DNA of 64,000 nt, taken from contig NC_030678.2 of the NCBI RefSeq assembly GCF_000004195.4, forward strand, positions 131,531,104 to 131,595,103, read 5' to 3'. Shown piece by piece: positions 11,047-21,945 of the stretch. The notes beneath the pieces are model-generated. The model was not told the DNA's origin, searched no databases, and saw nothing but the letters and a program-made list of their open reading frames with translations. The stretch comes from Xenopus tropicalis (lineage: Eukaryota; Chordata; Amphibia; Anura; Pipidae). How positions within the stretch are numbered: position 1 is the first letter of the stretch; each line of letters starts with the position of its first letter. Position numbers and translations under genes: made by a program.

Positions 11047-11114
<68 letters not shown>
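11047..11114. repeat. compound microsatellite (TC)n(TA)n(CA)n
   Basis: A run of TC dinucleotides changes to TA at about 11076 and to CA at about 11102. A minus-strand ORF reading YIYIYI and RERERE is its translation artefact. Confidence 0.95.
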
Positions 11115-11605
11115 AATACACTTACAAGCATAATTATAACACAATTGAATTGTATTGTTTTGACTACCTACTATATCTCTAATCCAACAACCGAATGAAG
11201 GCTAATGAATTTATTTAAGGGGAAGTGATCCATTTTGATTTGCCATGGTTTACCTTATTCAACTGACCATTATTATCATTATAATATAGTGTTGCAGAAT
11301 TCCTATTATGACAAGGTACAGGAAAGATTCCTTATAGATTACATTTTTCATACCTTTTGCCACTTCAGTTGCTAATTTATTTACTATTTTAGCTCCTTTA
11401 TATCCTTCCCAACAACTGATAAGGTTATATCAACTATCTAAAAAAGACAAACTTGTGTTTTCATCCTTCAACTAAATGCCTTTTTTATGTAGAAGAGTAC
11501 TTCAATTAGTACTTCAAAAGGAAATAAATAAATAAACTAGAGGAAACTAGAAGAAAAGTTCTAGAACAAACTTCATATTGGTTTGTAAAACATGTGAAGT
11601 CAATT
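11115..11605. other. unique sequence, nothing recognised
   Basis: AT-rich, no supported gene or element. Confidence 0.35.
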
Positions 11606-12030
11606 AATGAAATCTGATTGGCTATTCCACCCAGTATTTCTAACCTTGGACCACTGTCATATAGTAAAAAAGACTGTGCAAACTTTAAGGACTCTGGTTT
11701 TAATATTATCAGAATGGCAGCAATATAAATTTCCCCAATGAAAGTCAAAGAGTGAAATCTGATTGATGGTTAGTGGCTCCACCCACTTTTTCTAACCTTG
11801 AACTGCAGTTACCTAGTGACAAGCTCTGCAAAGTTTAGGGACCCTGGCATTAATATTTAAAGAATGGAAGCAAACCAATGAGATTTAATGGATGAAATCT
11901 GATTGGTTGTTGGCGGTTCTGCTCGCTTTTTCTAACCTTGAATATTTGATCACCCAGTGACTGCCTGTGCAAAATTTGGAAACCCTTGCATAAATAGTGT
12001 GAGAATGGGAATATTTGTGTTTTGAAGGGA
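11606..12030. repeat. diverged tandem array, about 140-145 bp unit
   Basis: 'tgaaatctgattgg' or a close variant starts units at about 11608, 11753 and 11893. Each is followed by 'ctccacccactttttctaac'-like text, then 'ctgtgcaaa(g/c)tttagggacc' and 'agaatgg'. Copies are clearly diverged, unlike the 7603 array. It may be part of a longer repetitive element that continues to about 12260. Confidence 0.7.
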
Positions 12031-14545
12031 GAACCATAGGAGTCTCAGAGGGAGTCCATAGCTTACTGAGCCTGCAGGGACTTTCCCATTTTAGGGTTAA
12101 GAGAAATGTGAGCTTACAGAGCTTCAGCAGGAACCTGAAAGTGTGTAGTGGAGTTCCCTGTAACAGGACCTGGTAAAGCTATTAACTTTTGATGCCTCAA
12201 TAAAAGGGAGTAAAGTACTTGTCTGGCTTCATCTGTTATTGTTAAAAACTGGAGCTGAGTGCATATTCTCTGCTGGAGAACATTTAAGTGGGGATATTGC
12301 TGCTGGGGTTGTTGAGTTCAAAAATGTTTTTTTGTTTAGATCTATCATTTTCCTTCAGCACTCTTTTTATGTCTCATAATTCAGTTTGAGATAATAGGGC
12401 TCATTTCCAAGTACAGGGTGTGCAAGTGCAGTATGGGGCACAAGAGTGTGGCCATTATTGCTCATTTAACAGAACTTGTGCCCCCGTGCTTGTTTCTTTC
12501 TGCATAAAGCATTGACTTTTAAATCCGCTTCTCCTTGCAAACAGCGGAATCAGGAGACACAACTCTGTGTCCTTGCTGCCTGCCTCTTGGCAAAAGTACA
12601 GGGCACAGAAGAAGGCTGCATCTCCTTTAGCTCTCTAACTTACAAAGATGCAAAAGTAAGCACAGGGATGCCTTGGATTTTAAGGTTGTTGTCTACCTCT
12701 GTTGTCCAGATCTTCCATGTTTCTTAAGAAGGAAGATAAACCTACAATGCTCATTGATTTGGTAGGTGATTTTTTTTTGTGTGTCTTTCAGTCTGGATTT
12801 AAATTTTTCTTTGCAAGTCAACAGTTGTGTATTGTTTAGACTTGATTTCTGCCAGGTTTCATTCAGACTTCTTGCCCAACTGACATCTAGCAGATTAGAA
12901 AATCCAGTTGCCTGGTCTGAGTGACTGCCCAAAATGTATAGGTGCTACTTAACAAAGATCTTATTGTTTGTTGATCTCACCAAAACAAAGGGATTTTACA
13001 GTGTGTGCTTAGCTGTAATCTCATGTTTAATGTGCTGTTTCTACACTTAGTTGGTGTTTAGCAGGGAACATTCCTCATGATATAGGGATATTGGATTCTT
13101 GTCCCAACCTTTAGCTGATTTCTCTGCATTCATTCAAGTGGATAATTTAAAAGTTCAGCTCTGGTTGTGTCAGGGGCTGAAACAGACTTTACATTGCAGT
13201 AAAATAACTGCAATGTAAGAATGTAGATAAGAATGCAGGAGTCCTGGATACACCCACACCCCACATAGGTCTGTAGTCCTGTATGGGATTGAGACTAGTT
13301 AGGGCACTACTCATTAGGAGATTAAGCATGAGCAAGTTTCTATTGATAACATTCTCCTGAATCTATGCCAGTTCACAAGGAGCTTGTTGTATGTTGGGTA
13401 TCTTTAGAATTATTGAGGCCCTTGGGGAAAACATGCTGTATTACCAGAAATTAATTAAGACAAAACTGAGCCCTAGGCATGGCCGTGATTTGGGGCCCCA
13501 TAAGTCCATTGCCAGTTTAGCATCTTCCCAAAAATAGCTGTCATTAGGGGGTCTAAAGACAAGGGAATTCTCTGAGCTCCCCAGGAGTCAGGAAGGTAGA
13601 TTGAGTGAGCATAAAGTGATTCAAATGGCAGTGGCAAACACTGGTTGATGAGCAGCACCAACAATCTCCTGCTGCATTGCCTGACTGTGGCTAGGTTAGC
13701 TAGAACAACCCAGTGCATCTATCCACATGACATTGCTGCCAGCAATCAATCTTTTTGCCTGCTGCATTGCACCCCAACCTCCATCAGTTTTATATGCTTT
13801 GCTTTGATGAGCAGCCCCATCCCCACACACAAACAACAGCTGCTGAAGAAGTGGACATTCCATTCCTTGTTTACATCTCTGTTTTTTAGATTTATGCTGA
13901 TAATTTCAAGTTTTATAAACACATTGTGAATAACAACACTTCAGCAGTCTGTATTTCTTAATTATATGGGACTTTTCCACACACTGGTTAAACAATTATG
14001 TTACTCCCTGTATAATCTTTTTTATGATGTCACACATCCATTTTGGGTTGGGTTTTTAGGTTTTTGGTGCTTTTTTGGATGGATTATTTATTCCAGTTTT
14101 GCTTGGCTTTCTGTAACCTTCACAAAGGTCTCTGGGCAAACTGAAATGTTCTTTAAAAAATAAATTACATTTTCCTGTCACGAAAGACCAGCAAGTGGGA
14201 TGCTGTTTTGTTTACAGTGAATATGATTGCCTGTTTATTTACAGAATTTCAATCATTGTACAGGTATTCACAGCTGTGATTGTACTGAAACAATATCTGT
14301 TTATCTGTTGTAATACACTACCCGTTGGGTTTATTAACTTTGATCTCACTGACAATTTGAAAATAATTTTTAATTTTGGATAATGGGTGTCCACAGAATA
14401 GATCCAAGAGAAAATTGTGATTGGGCTGGCCATACACATTGAGATTGTCTTGTTCTGTGGGGGGGTCAATTATTTGATCATCCTCCTTTAGAGGATTGTA
14501 TGAATGTTCTGACACAGTTCTCATCCAACGGAATTTTAGGCCAGA
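12031..14545. other. mostly unique; possible old LTR-like 3' part at the left
   Basis: AATAAA at 12199-12204 is followed by a GT-rich stretch ('cttgtctggcttcatctgtt'), as at a retroviral R-U5 border. No TG start, CA end or target duplication could be fixed, so this is only a hint. The rest (12260-14545) shows no gene or clear repeat. Confidence 0.3.
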
Positions 14546-14655
14546 GAGTGGAGGGACACTTGTGCAGGGATGGCTGGGTGGATGCTTTTATAGGGGTGGG
14601 CAGGCACTTGTATATGCTGGGTGGATGGGCTAGCACTTGTGTGGGGGGGGCTAAG
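14546..14655. repeat. G-rich imperfect minisatellite
   Basis: About three units of 35-45 bp share 'cacttgt' and 'gggtggatg' words, at about 14558, 14606 and 14633, and end in a G8 run at 14643-14650. Minus-strand ORFs rich in P, S and H are by-products. Confidence 0.55.
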
Positions 14656-15248
14656 ATCTCCATGATCTTCATTTTGAGTTCTTGAAGCTTTGTTATTATG
14701 GTCTGTCAGTGCAGGGGAAGAAACAAGGATGGGAGCAAAGAGAGGAGAAAAAAGACTGTTATAATTTTGCATGTGTTGTGATGGCAACCCAAGTAGTGAC
14801 TTGGTTGACTTCTTGGACAAGTATCCAATACTAGTAAACTCAGCATCCATAGCTCGTTTAGTATAGGGAGGTGTGTATACATATATATTGAATTTGTTGG
14901 ACTATTGTCTATTTTCAACCCATATTAACTATACCAAATACTAAAGGAGCATGTGGTATTGCAAGTAGCCTTGAGCATGAGTATGCCTTCTGTCATGGTA
15001 GGGAAAAATCTGGTTGGCATGTGCAAAATCGTCCTGTTGCAATAGACTGATAAAAGTGAATTATCAAGCGGTCTATGGGTTACTGCATTATCAGTATATA
15101 TACTTTGTATTATTTGTAACTAAACCAATGGACAGAATACTTCTCTTTCAAGAAACAGATATTTGCACAAACCCAATACATGTTAATGTTCCCTATACAT
15201 TAAGAGGCCCATTTAGCAACATTGTCACTTTAATTTTTGGTTTGTTTT
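14656..15248. other. unique sequence, nothing recognised
   Basis: No supported coding or repeat signal. Confidence 0.35.
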
Positions 15249-15526
15249 CTACAGAAACCCTAATATTGTTTATATAAATACTCTGCTGAGTAGCCACGGG
15301 GGCAGCCATTCAAGCTGGAAAAAAAGGAGAAAAGGCACAGGTTACATAGCATATAATAGATAAACCCTGTAGAATATAATGGGGCTTTATCGGTTATATG
15401 CTATGTACATGGCGGCTTTGTTTATATAATAGGGTTTCTGTAACCAACACACCAGTTATACCAGTGCAGGGCAGCAGTAAATTATATTGGAATTACTTTT
15501 ATACACTTTCATTTTTTGGTGTTCCT
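15249..15526. mobile_element. TTAA-type (T2-like) MITE, left side degraded
   Basis: The right part 'cactttcattttttggtgtt' + 'cct' is followed by TTAA at 15527-15530. The interior 'gccacgggggcagccattcaa' region with 'ggcacaggttacatagcata' and its inverted echo 'tatatgctatgtacatggcg' matches a family I know from Xenopus. The left terminus is not clear. TTAA insertion is typical of Kolobok/T2 or piggyBac-type elements. Confidence 0.5.
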
Positions 15527-15530
15527 TTAA

Positions 15531-16809
15531 AAGACCTGAACTGAAAAAGCAAGAATTAAAAAAAAGAACGTAAAAATGTTTATTTTGGATTTGTCTCAGC
15601 TTTGACGCATAATATATGTGGGAAAAATAGCTTTTTTTTTTCATTTTTTTCAAAATTGAATTGAAAAAGCAAGAATGAAAAAAAATGCAAAAGACACAAA
15701 TTGTAGAAAATAATAAAATTGTTAATAAATTGACCCCTAAGTGTATCCTGCAGACTTTGGCAATAGATATCTAAAAAGCATCAGGGATAGTGATAAGAAA
15801 CTTACTTCATGGAGATTTAGATATTCCAGGTGCTGATTCCCATTCTATGGGAGAAAAGAAGAATATTAAGCACTGCTTTATACCAATGTCATAATTGTAT
15901 CCATTGGGTCCCTTGTAACAAAGATCTAAGCAGTGTCTGTGCATAACCACATCCTGTATTGCAAGATTTTTAAGAGATTTGTTGCCGGTGAAAATGGCAC
16001 TTATGTGGGTGACCTTCGAAGCCCACCCCTCTGCTTACTATAGAGGCACCCAGTGAACTCTCCAGTGATAAATAATAACACTTACAAGAGACCGAGACAC
16101 AAGGCTATGAAGGAGGTACAATGCTCCCTCCAGCAGGGAAAGTAGAAGGGTGAGAAAGGAATCTATGAATTGGTGCTATTCCTCAGACCTATAAAGGAAA
16201 GGCTGGATCCCAGAGTAAGTTTAAGGTTAAGCCTCATTATATTTGTGACTCCCTGACTGACTACTAGGGGCTCATTTACAGTGAAAGTCCAGCAGCAATA
16301 TCACCTCAGTGGCAGCTGTGAAGCAGAATTATGAGGCAGTGCCAGTGTGCAATTACCATTCAGGTGCAGTATCACTATCGGCCACTTCATTATTCCAAAT
16401 GGATTTGGCACATGGATTATACCATTTTCAATGATCTCACATATACTTTTTGCTTTGAAAGGACTTTAGGAAGAGTAAGTGCCCCACTGACACACGGCTT
16501 TGTTTAAGTCCATTATCATTAAACTAGATAGTCATAAGATCAAGATCAGTGCCACTCTGAATCTACTGATCCAATGTTATTGCCTGAGCTTTGTGCAATT
16601 TTACCATGTGGAGTCCAGATCCAGTTATGAAATATGCAGAGACAAGAGCTGGCAATCTAATATAATTTATTCCCTATTTATTTAAACATCTATTTTGGGT
16701 TTCCTTTTTACCAGATGTTGGATCATCGTCATATAGCTGGCAATGTTTTTCCTCTCCACCAAGTCTATGCTCAATGTCAATGCATTTTGCCTAATGACAA
16801 GCAAAATGA
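15531..16809. other. unique sequence, nothing recognised
   Basis: No coding or mobile signal is supported. The A-rich repeated word 'gaaaaagcaagaat' occurs at 15542 and 15662. Confidence 0.35.
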
Positions 16810-16813
16810 TTAA

Positions 16814-17314
16814 AGGAGAATGCAAGTCAAAATTTAAAAAGCATACTGCCCAATAGTCCTCCTACTGTTTAGTAAAAACGCCACACTTTTGGCTCACCTA
16901 ATCAAATATTTACTCATTCACACTTACTTCACATTTTCTAGAACAGGCAGCCATCTTTAAAAAGGTATTCTCCCTTCCTTTCCCTCCTTGCTTCATACTG
17001 CACATGTGTTTAATTTCCTCCCCCCCTCCCCTCTGCCAGATCCGCTTCTGATTGGCTGGTGGGTATGTGTAGCTCAGAACAGGAGACAGGATCAAGTTAC
17101 ACACATGCTCAGAGAATAGGAAGGCTGCCGCTGGCAGCCTACAGGAAGGGGAGAGAGATTTCAGTGATGTCACTGTAGTCTTCACACTGCTGTAGGCTGC
17201 CAGCACCATATCTCAGAGAAGCAAGCAGGGATCTGGGAATTTACATATGCAGTAAGTACTTAAAAAGAATGCCTTTAGACTTACTTTTAATTTATATTAA
17301 CCTTTCATTGTCCT
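16814..17314. mobile_element. TTAA-type (T2-like) MITE, complete
   Basis: TTAA at 16810-16813 and 17315-17318 brackets the element. The ends 'aggagaatgcaag' and (complement) 'aggacaatgaaag' form short inverted repeats of the AGGRNAA type. The 501-bp body is non-coding; a minus ORF is chance. A copy of high identity lies at 34067-34530 in the same orientation. Confidence 0.8.
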
Positions 17315-17318
17315 TTAA

Positions 17319-18709
17319 GGAATTGATGATAAATGTAGGATTTTACCATAATAGCAAAGAAGGCAGTTGTAATTAGTATTTTCTGCCCTGAAGTCCTCAA
17401 ATGTGCAGTGCAGCATCTATAAGTAAAAGGAATCTAAATGCTGCTTTGCCTGATCCTGAGCTTTCAGAAGGAGCCAGTGCTACACATTAGAACTGCATTC
17501 AGGTAACCAATTGTTTCTCATACTATGCAATTAAAGGAGTTGCAAGCCGGGCTTGGATTTGCTTCTATCTTGTTACCTTCCCATTGTTCTGCTGATTAGC
17601 TGCTGGAGGGGGATGATATCACTCCAACTTGCGACTGAAGTTTATCAGAGCACAGGTCACATGGCTGTGGTATCCTCGGAAATAAGAAATATGGGTAGCC
17701 TCGTTTGAAATTTTAAAATAAACTATTAAAATTTGTATTGGTAATATATATTATATCTTTGTTCTTGGTATCAGTGGTATTTTTCTATTTGTCTATAAGG
17801 TCATTTGAGGTGTGGTTACATGAGAAGGTGAAATGGGAGTCTCGATGGCCATATTGGCAGTAAGTAGACACAGTGTAAGCTCAATGGGACAGGGTGGCCT
17901 AGAGTTTAGTGCAGTGCTGTTGTGTTGCATGATCAGTATAAACATTTTATTCAACAACAGAGAGCTTCTAACAGACCTTATTACACATATCTATCATGCA
18001 AAACCTTGCCTCCAATAACTATATCTGTACATGTATAACCAGTTTAAGGCTAGATTCTTGTAATTTTGTTCCGGAACAACTTCTCTGTAAAAAGGTATTA
18101 TATAATTCAGTAACTGAGGGACAAATTCATTTTACTTGTGCACTCTTAAGTCATTTTTTGGACTTTCTGGATTCATAATACAGCAGTTTTCTATGTTACA
18201 AAAATATTAGCTGACAAGATTTTATGGGAGCTCTCTGCAGCCGCATCCACTTACACATGCCTTATCACTACAGGCTCAGAGTAAACATTAGAAGAATTTA
18301 CAAGTCTAACAAATGAAGACACTGTGAAATGTGACTGCATTTCAGAAATGTGCAGAGAAAGAATGATTCCCAGAGGTCCTAGCATAGGAACTTTTCTGTC
18401 TATCAATTTCCAAGATACGAATTTAGAGCTTGAAAGGAAGATACATTGAATAAATGCTTATTCTGATAGGACATGAAAAATGTATAATTAATAATATGGA
18501 ATGAAAGATGATAAAGGTGACACAAGGCATTTCAAAACTGTCAGAATAAGGTGAAGAAAAAAGCAAGATGAAAAATACAGCCGAGCCTTGTTACAATAGG
18601 AAAAAAAAATGTAAAAAGAAACGTGAACAGTATGTTTTACACATACCATTTGTAGCTATAGTACATAGTCCAACAGCAACATAAATTTCCCTAAATACAC
18701 TATAGTATC
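17319..18709. other. unique sequence, nothing recognised
   Basis: AT-rich host-like DNA between a MITE and the L1 insertion; short ORFs only. Confidence 0.35.
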
Positions 18710-19622
18710 TACTTTATCTATATCTTTTTTTTTTTTGTCAATTCTTTATTTTTGAATTTTGCATGTATGGGGAAGGGTACAGAAAGGAAGAGGGGAAGGG
18801 GGGGAGGGATAGGGAACATTTTCTTATACATTTTATCACATTTTAACAGTTTAAGTATCAGGCATTAGCTATCAGCAAGTCATTGCTAGGTTTTAACATG
18901 AATACAAAGAGAACATATAAACTGTAGTAGGATGGGTTGCTAACATGAATGACTGTGAATTAATCAAGTGTTATAGAGATTTTGTGTAGTTTAGCCATGG
19001 GGTCCATATTTTCCAGTAGAGTGAACTTTTGTTATGGATCATGAGTGATATTTCTTCTAATTGTCTTATCTCATTTATATTGTTTAGCCATTCCATGAAA
19101 GTAGGGGCTTCCGTGGATTTCCATTTTCTGGGTATAAGGGCCTTTGCTGATTGGAGAAGGTGAAGGGTAAGAGGATCTGTTACTGAAACATTTTTTTTAG
19201 GGTAGATATTTAATAGTAGTGGGGCTGCATCCTCAATGGTAAACTTAAAGTCTGTAACTTGATTAATTGCTCCCAGTACCTCTGTCCAGTATTGTTTAAG
19301 CTTGGGGCATTTAAGCCAAATATGAGTATGGGTGCCTATGTGGCTATTGCATCTCCAGCAAATATCGGAGCTATTGGGAAACATTTTTTTTAATTTTTCT
19401 GGTGTGTAATGCCACCTTGTGACCAATTTGTATACGGCTTCATTGGTTCTGGAAGCTCTCGAAGTTTTGTACATAGTTTTAAATATTCTTACCCAAGCTT
19501 TGTCTGATAGTGTTATATCTAATTCCTTTTCCCAGGCTAGGCAGAATGATCTAGACGGTGGAGGTGTGGCGTTTATTAGTAATTTGTATAATTTGGATAA
19601 GGGTTTACTTTATCTATATCTT
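18710..19622 (-). mobile_element. 5'-truncated L1-like LINE with 17-bp target duplication
   Basis: The direct repeat 'tactttatctatatctt' occurs at 18710-18726 and 19606-19622 and brackets the element. A T-run at 18725-18736 is the poly(A) tail of a minus-strand insert. On the minus strand the insertion junction reads 'gttt' then 'aagata', matching the TTTT/AA preference of L1 endonuclease. About 880 bp remain: the ORF2 C-terminus (18971-19605) and a 3' UTR. These are the hallmarks of target-primed reverse transcription. Confidence 0.9.
18971..19605 (-). pseudogene. L1-like ORF2 C-terminal fragment (5' truncated)
   Basis: The minus-strand frame is open from the truncation point at about 19605 to a stop at 18971. 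From its first Met (19474) it has 167 residues; about 44 more read in frame upstream and include 'FCLAWEKELDITLSDKAW'. 'KLVTRWHYTPEKLKKMFP' is followed by the cysteine motif 'CWRC', then 'THTHIWLKC' (C39, C42, H51, C56 from Met). This resembles the C-terminal cysteine domain of L1-clade ORF2 proteins (canonical CX3CX7HX4C, here CX2CX8HX4C). In intact LINEs this domain supports RNA binding and retrotransposition in the cytoplasmic RNP. The reverse-transcriptase and endonuclease domains are absent, so it cannot be autonomous. The frame has no internal stop, which suggests a fairly young copy. L1 versus Tx1 clade is not resolved. Confidence 0.85.
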
Positions 19623-20137
19623 AAACATTTAACACTTTTAGAACACCCCCCAATCAATATAAAACCAAACAAGTATGTGAAGTTTAACTGTGTTTTGTGG
19701 AGGAAGCTGTCTGATGAAGGATGACTATAGTCAACCCTAAATATTGCATTGCAGTATTATAGCCAGTCTCCATCCCTATAACTGAAGAAAAACAGAAGAC
19801 CTTGCATGTTTTTGCTTAGTTGCTTAGTGTAATTAGCTTATGACATGTATGCATTCACATATATTTTACTTACTCTTTGATTGCTATACCACAAACAGAA
19901 ACTCTGAGATTACTGATGTTTGCAGATATCAACACTGACCTGTTCCATAAAGCCCATGTAATGAAGGACATTACACATTTACCCTTTGCATATAAAGATG
20001 TAATTTAGTTTATGCAGTAGATTACATCAGAACTGCCCAAAATAAATAACCAAAAGTACACAAGCCCAGACACCCACCTGAACGTCAATGGAGACCAGTA
20101 CCCAAGTTTGATACTGGTTGCGGCAAACATTGACGTT
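19623..20137. other. mostly unique; small 'aacgtcaatg' inverted repeat
   Basis: 'aacgtcaatg' at 20081-20090 pairs with 'cattgacgtt' at 20128-20137 next to the MITE fragment. Otherwise nothing is recognised. Confidence 0.35.
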
Positions 20138-20241
20138 AACAAAAAGTCATGCACATCAAAAAAGTCGCATTTCGAGAATTTTTCGCTGTTTCGCACATTT
20201 TTCAGAATGGGACAGAAACGGGACAGTTTTGCTTATCACTA
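20138..20241. mobile_element. truncated hAT-type MITE (right end)
   Basis: 'gcacatttttcagaatggga' and 'cagttttgcttatcacta' match the right halves of the 'tagtgatgag' family. The left terminus is missing. Confidence 0.55.
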
Positions 20242-20861
20242 CTGGGGAAACCTCCCACCCACAGAGCCTAGGTAACAGAAGCATCAATTTCAAGACCAAC
20301 ATTTCTACATTTTTTTAACATATCTATTTTTTGTTTGTTTATTTGTTTGTGTGGATGGAAAAAAAATTACCATTAACTTTACTGCACAAAAAGCCTGCAA
20401 TCTGAGTTAATAAAATCCAGGAGGTTGCCATTTTATTTCCTTGGCCAGAATTGGTTTCTCCAGGTGATTAAACTGAAATGAAGTAAAACAAACAAAAAAA
20501 ATCAATAATATATACTTTTTAATCACTTAATAAAAAATGACAGTGCTATAGCAGTGAAACAGCAATCCCAACATGTTTTTTTACAAAATGCATCAGTTAA
20601 TAGAGCTCCTTCAGTAGAATCCTGAATTAAAATCCATGTATCAAAAGAGCAAACAGATTTTTTATTTTAATTTTGAAATCTTATGCTGGGCTAGACATAT
20701 TCTTAGTTTCCCAATTGCCCTCAGCCATGTAACTTGTGCTCTGATAAACTTCAGTACTCTTTACTGCTGCGCTGCAAGTTGCAGTGATAGTAACAAGATA
20801 ATAGCTCCCTGTCACTTGCATTGCTAAAAATAATTAAATACAAAGATTATAACAGTACCCG
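20242..20861. other. unique sequence, nothing recognised
   Basis: AT-rich; short ORFs are chance. Confidence 0.35.
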
Positions 20862-20992
20862 ATCAACGAGGCAGCCAATATTCAATGCTTTTGCCGATAT
20901 CAGTCGTCTCGTTGATCCACCATACATACACTGAAAACCGTACAAAACCTTCTTTCGTATGATAATATTGGTGCATGTATGACCAGCTTTAG
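20862..20992. repeat. degraded copy of the 57217-57518 hairpin element
   Basis: 'gccgatatcagtcgtctcg' followed by 'ttgatccaccatacata', then 'accgtacaaaaccttctttc' and 'gtatgataatattggtgcat', line up with the right half of the element at 57217-57518. Divergence is substantial. Confidence 0.5.
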
Positions 20993-21233
20993 TCTCTCGT
21001 TCTACTCACAGACTAAAAACAATTATGATGCATATCAGAAAACTCTGTATTGCTTCTTGCATAGTTAATATGAAAAGAAAAGGATCTCATTGTCAGTTTA
21101 AATTATTTAATATCTCAATAGAATATTGCACTTACAAAAATACTTTAAAATTATACTAAAAACACTGGATTTCTACTAATAGTCCATGGAGTTCTTCTGG
21201 TGGTTTCCAGTCTGCTTTCAGATTGTAAGGAGA

Positions 21234-21940
21234 AGTGCCTTACCGGCACGGCGGGGACGCCCGCCGCGCTGCCATCGGCGGGGACGCCCGCCGCGCCGTC
21301 TGCTCCCTATGCCTGCTCCTTCATAGTGTGCGCGCGCGCGCACTTCCGCATATTTAAAGGCGCAGGCGCGCTGACGGATGACGTCATGACGCATGGCGCA
21401 TGACGTCAGCGCGCAATGGCGCCAAATTTGAAATATTTAAAGGGCCTTTCTATTGTTACTCATTGCCCGTGATAGGATTTGATTCCTGGTGCCTTTCTGA
21501 GCCTTGTGTATTTTGTTCCTGTATCCTGCTTGTTGCCTTCCTGTGTTTTTGACCCGGCTTGCTCCTGACTATCCTGATTATCCATATCTGACCTCGGCTT
21601 GTACTTCGATTACGATTTCGTCTCATCCTGCTGTATTGATTATTCCGGTTTGACCCTTGCCTGTCTGACTACCCTTGATTGCTGCCCGCCCCGACCTAGC
21701 CTGCCTGACGACGACCTTGTTTAACCCTATTTGTACCGTGATCTTCGGCCTAACTGACTTTATCTACAGTCGTGCCCCTTTGCTTGCCAGAACTCCTGCC
21801 TCGTTCCCCTCGTTAAGTCCAGGTGGCATCTGAGTAGCTGAGGGCTCCTCCCGAAGCCAAAGGCGGTCACAATACTGGTGAAGCCGAGCCGAGACAAGGG
21901 AACTTGGCATCTGTTCTGGTTTAGGGTGCCGACCGTGACA
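21234..21940 (+). mobile_element. solo LTR with 5-bp target duplication (Ty3/gypsy-like size and end pattern)
   Basis: The 707-bp block starts 'tgtaaggagaag' and ends 'ccgtgaca', so it has TG...CA ends. It is flanked by identical 'cagat' at 21229-21233 and 21941-21945. No internal retroelement sequence is present, as after LTR-LTR recombination. The 5' half is GC- and CpG-rich with an alternating CG tract ('gtgcgcgcgcgcgcac') and two TGACGTCA sites, followed by 'aatatttaaag'. Family is inferred from the 5-bp duplication and length only. ORFs in it are chance. Confidence 0.85.
21379..21408. promoter_or_regulatory. paired CRE-like sites in the solo LTR
   Basis: Two perfect 8-bp palindromes TGACGTCA lie at 21379-21386 and 21401-21408, 22 bp apart. 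They sit between two 'atatttaaag' boxes (about 21350 and 21433). TGACGTCA is the CREB/ATF site, and the second A/T box could act as a TATA-like element. Activity is unknown; this is sequence evidence only. Confidence 0.6.
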
Positions 21941-21945
21941 CAGAT

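Noticed and set aside
21200..21403. Ala/Pro-rich ORF at the LTR start
   Set aside because: It starts outside the LTR and crosses its border; composition follows the GC-rich LTR.
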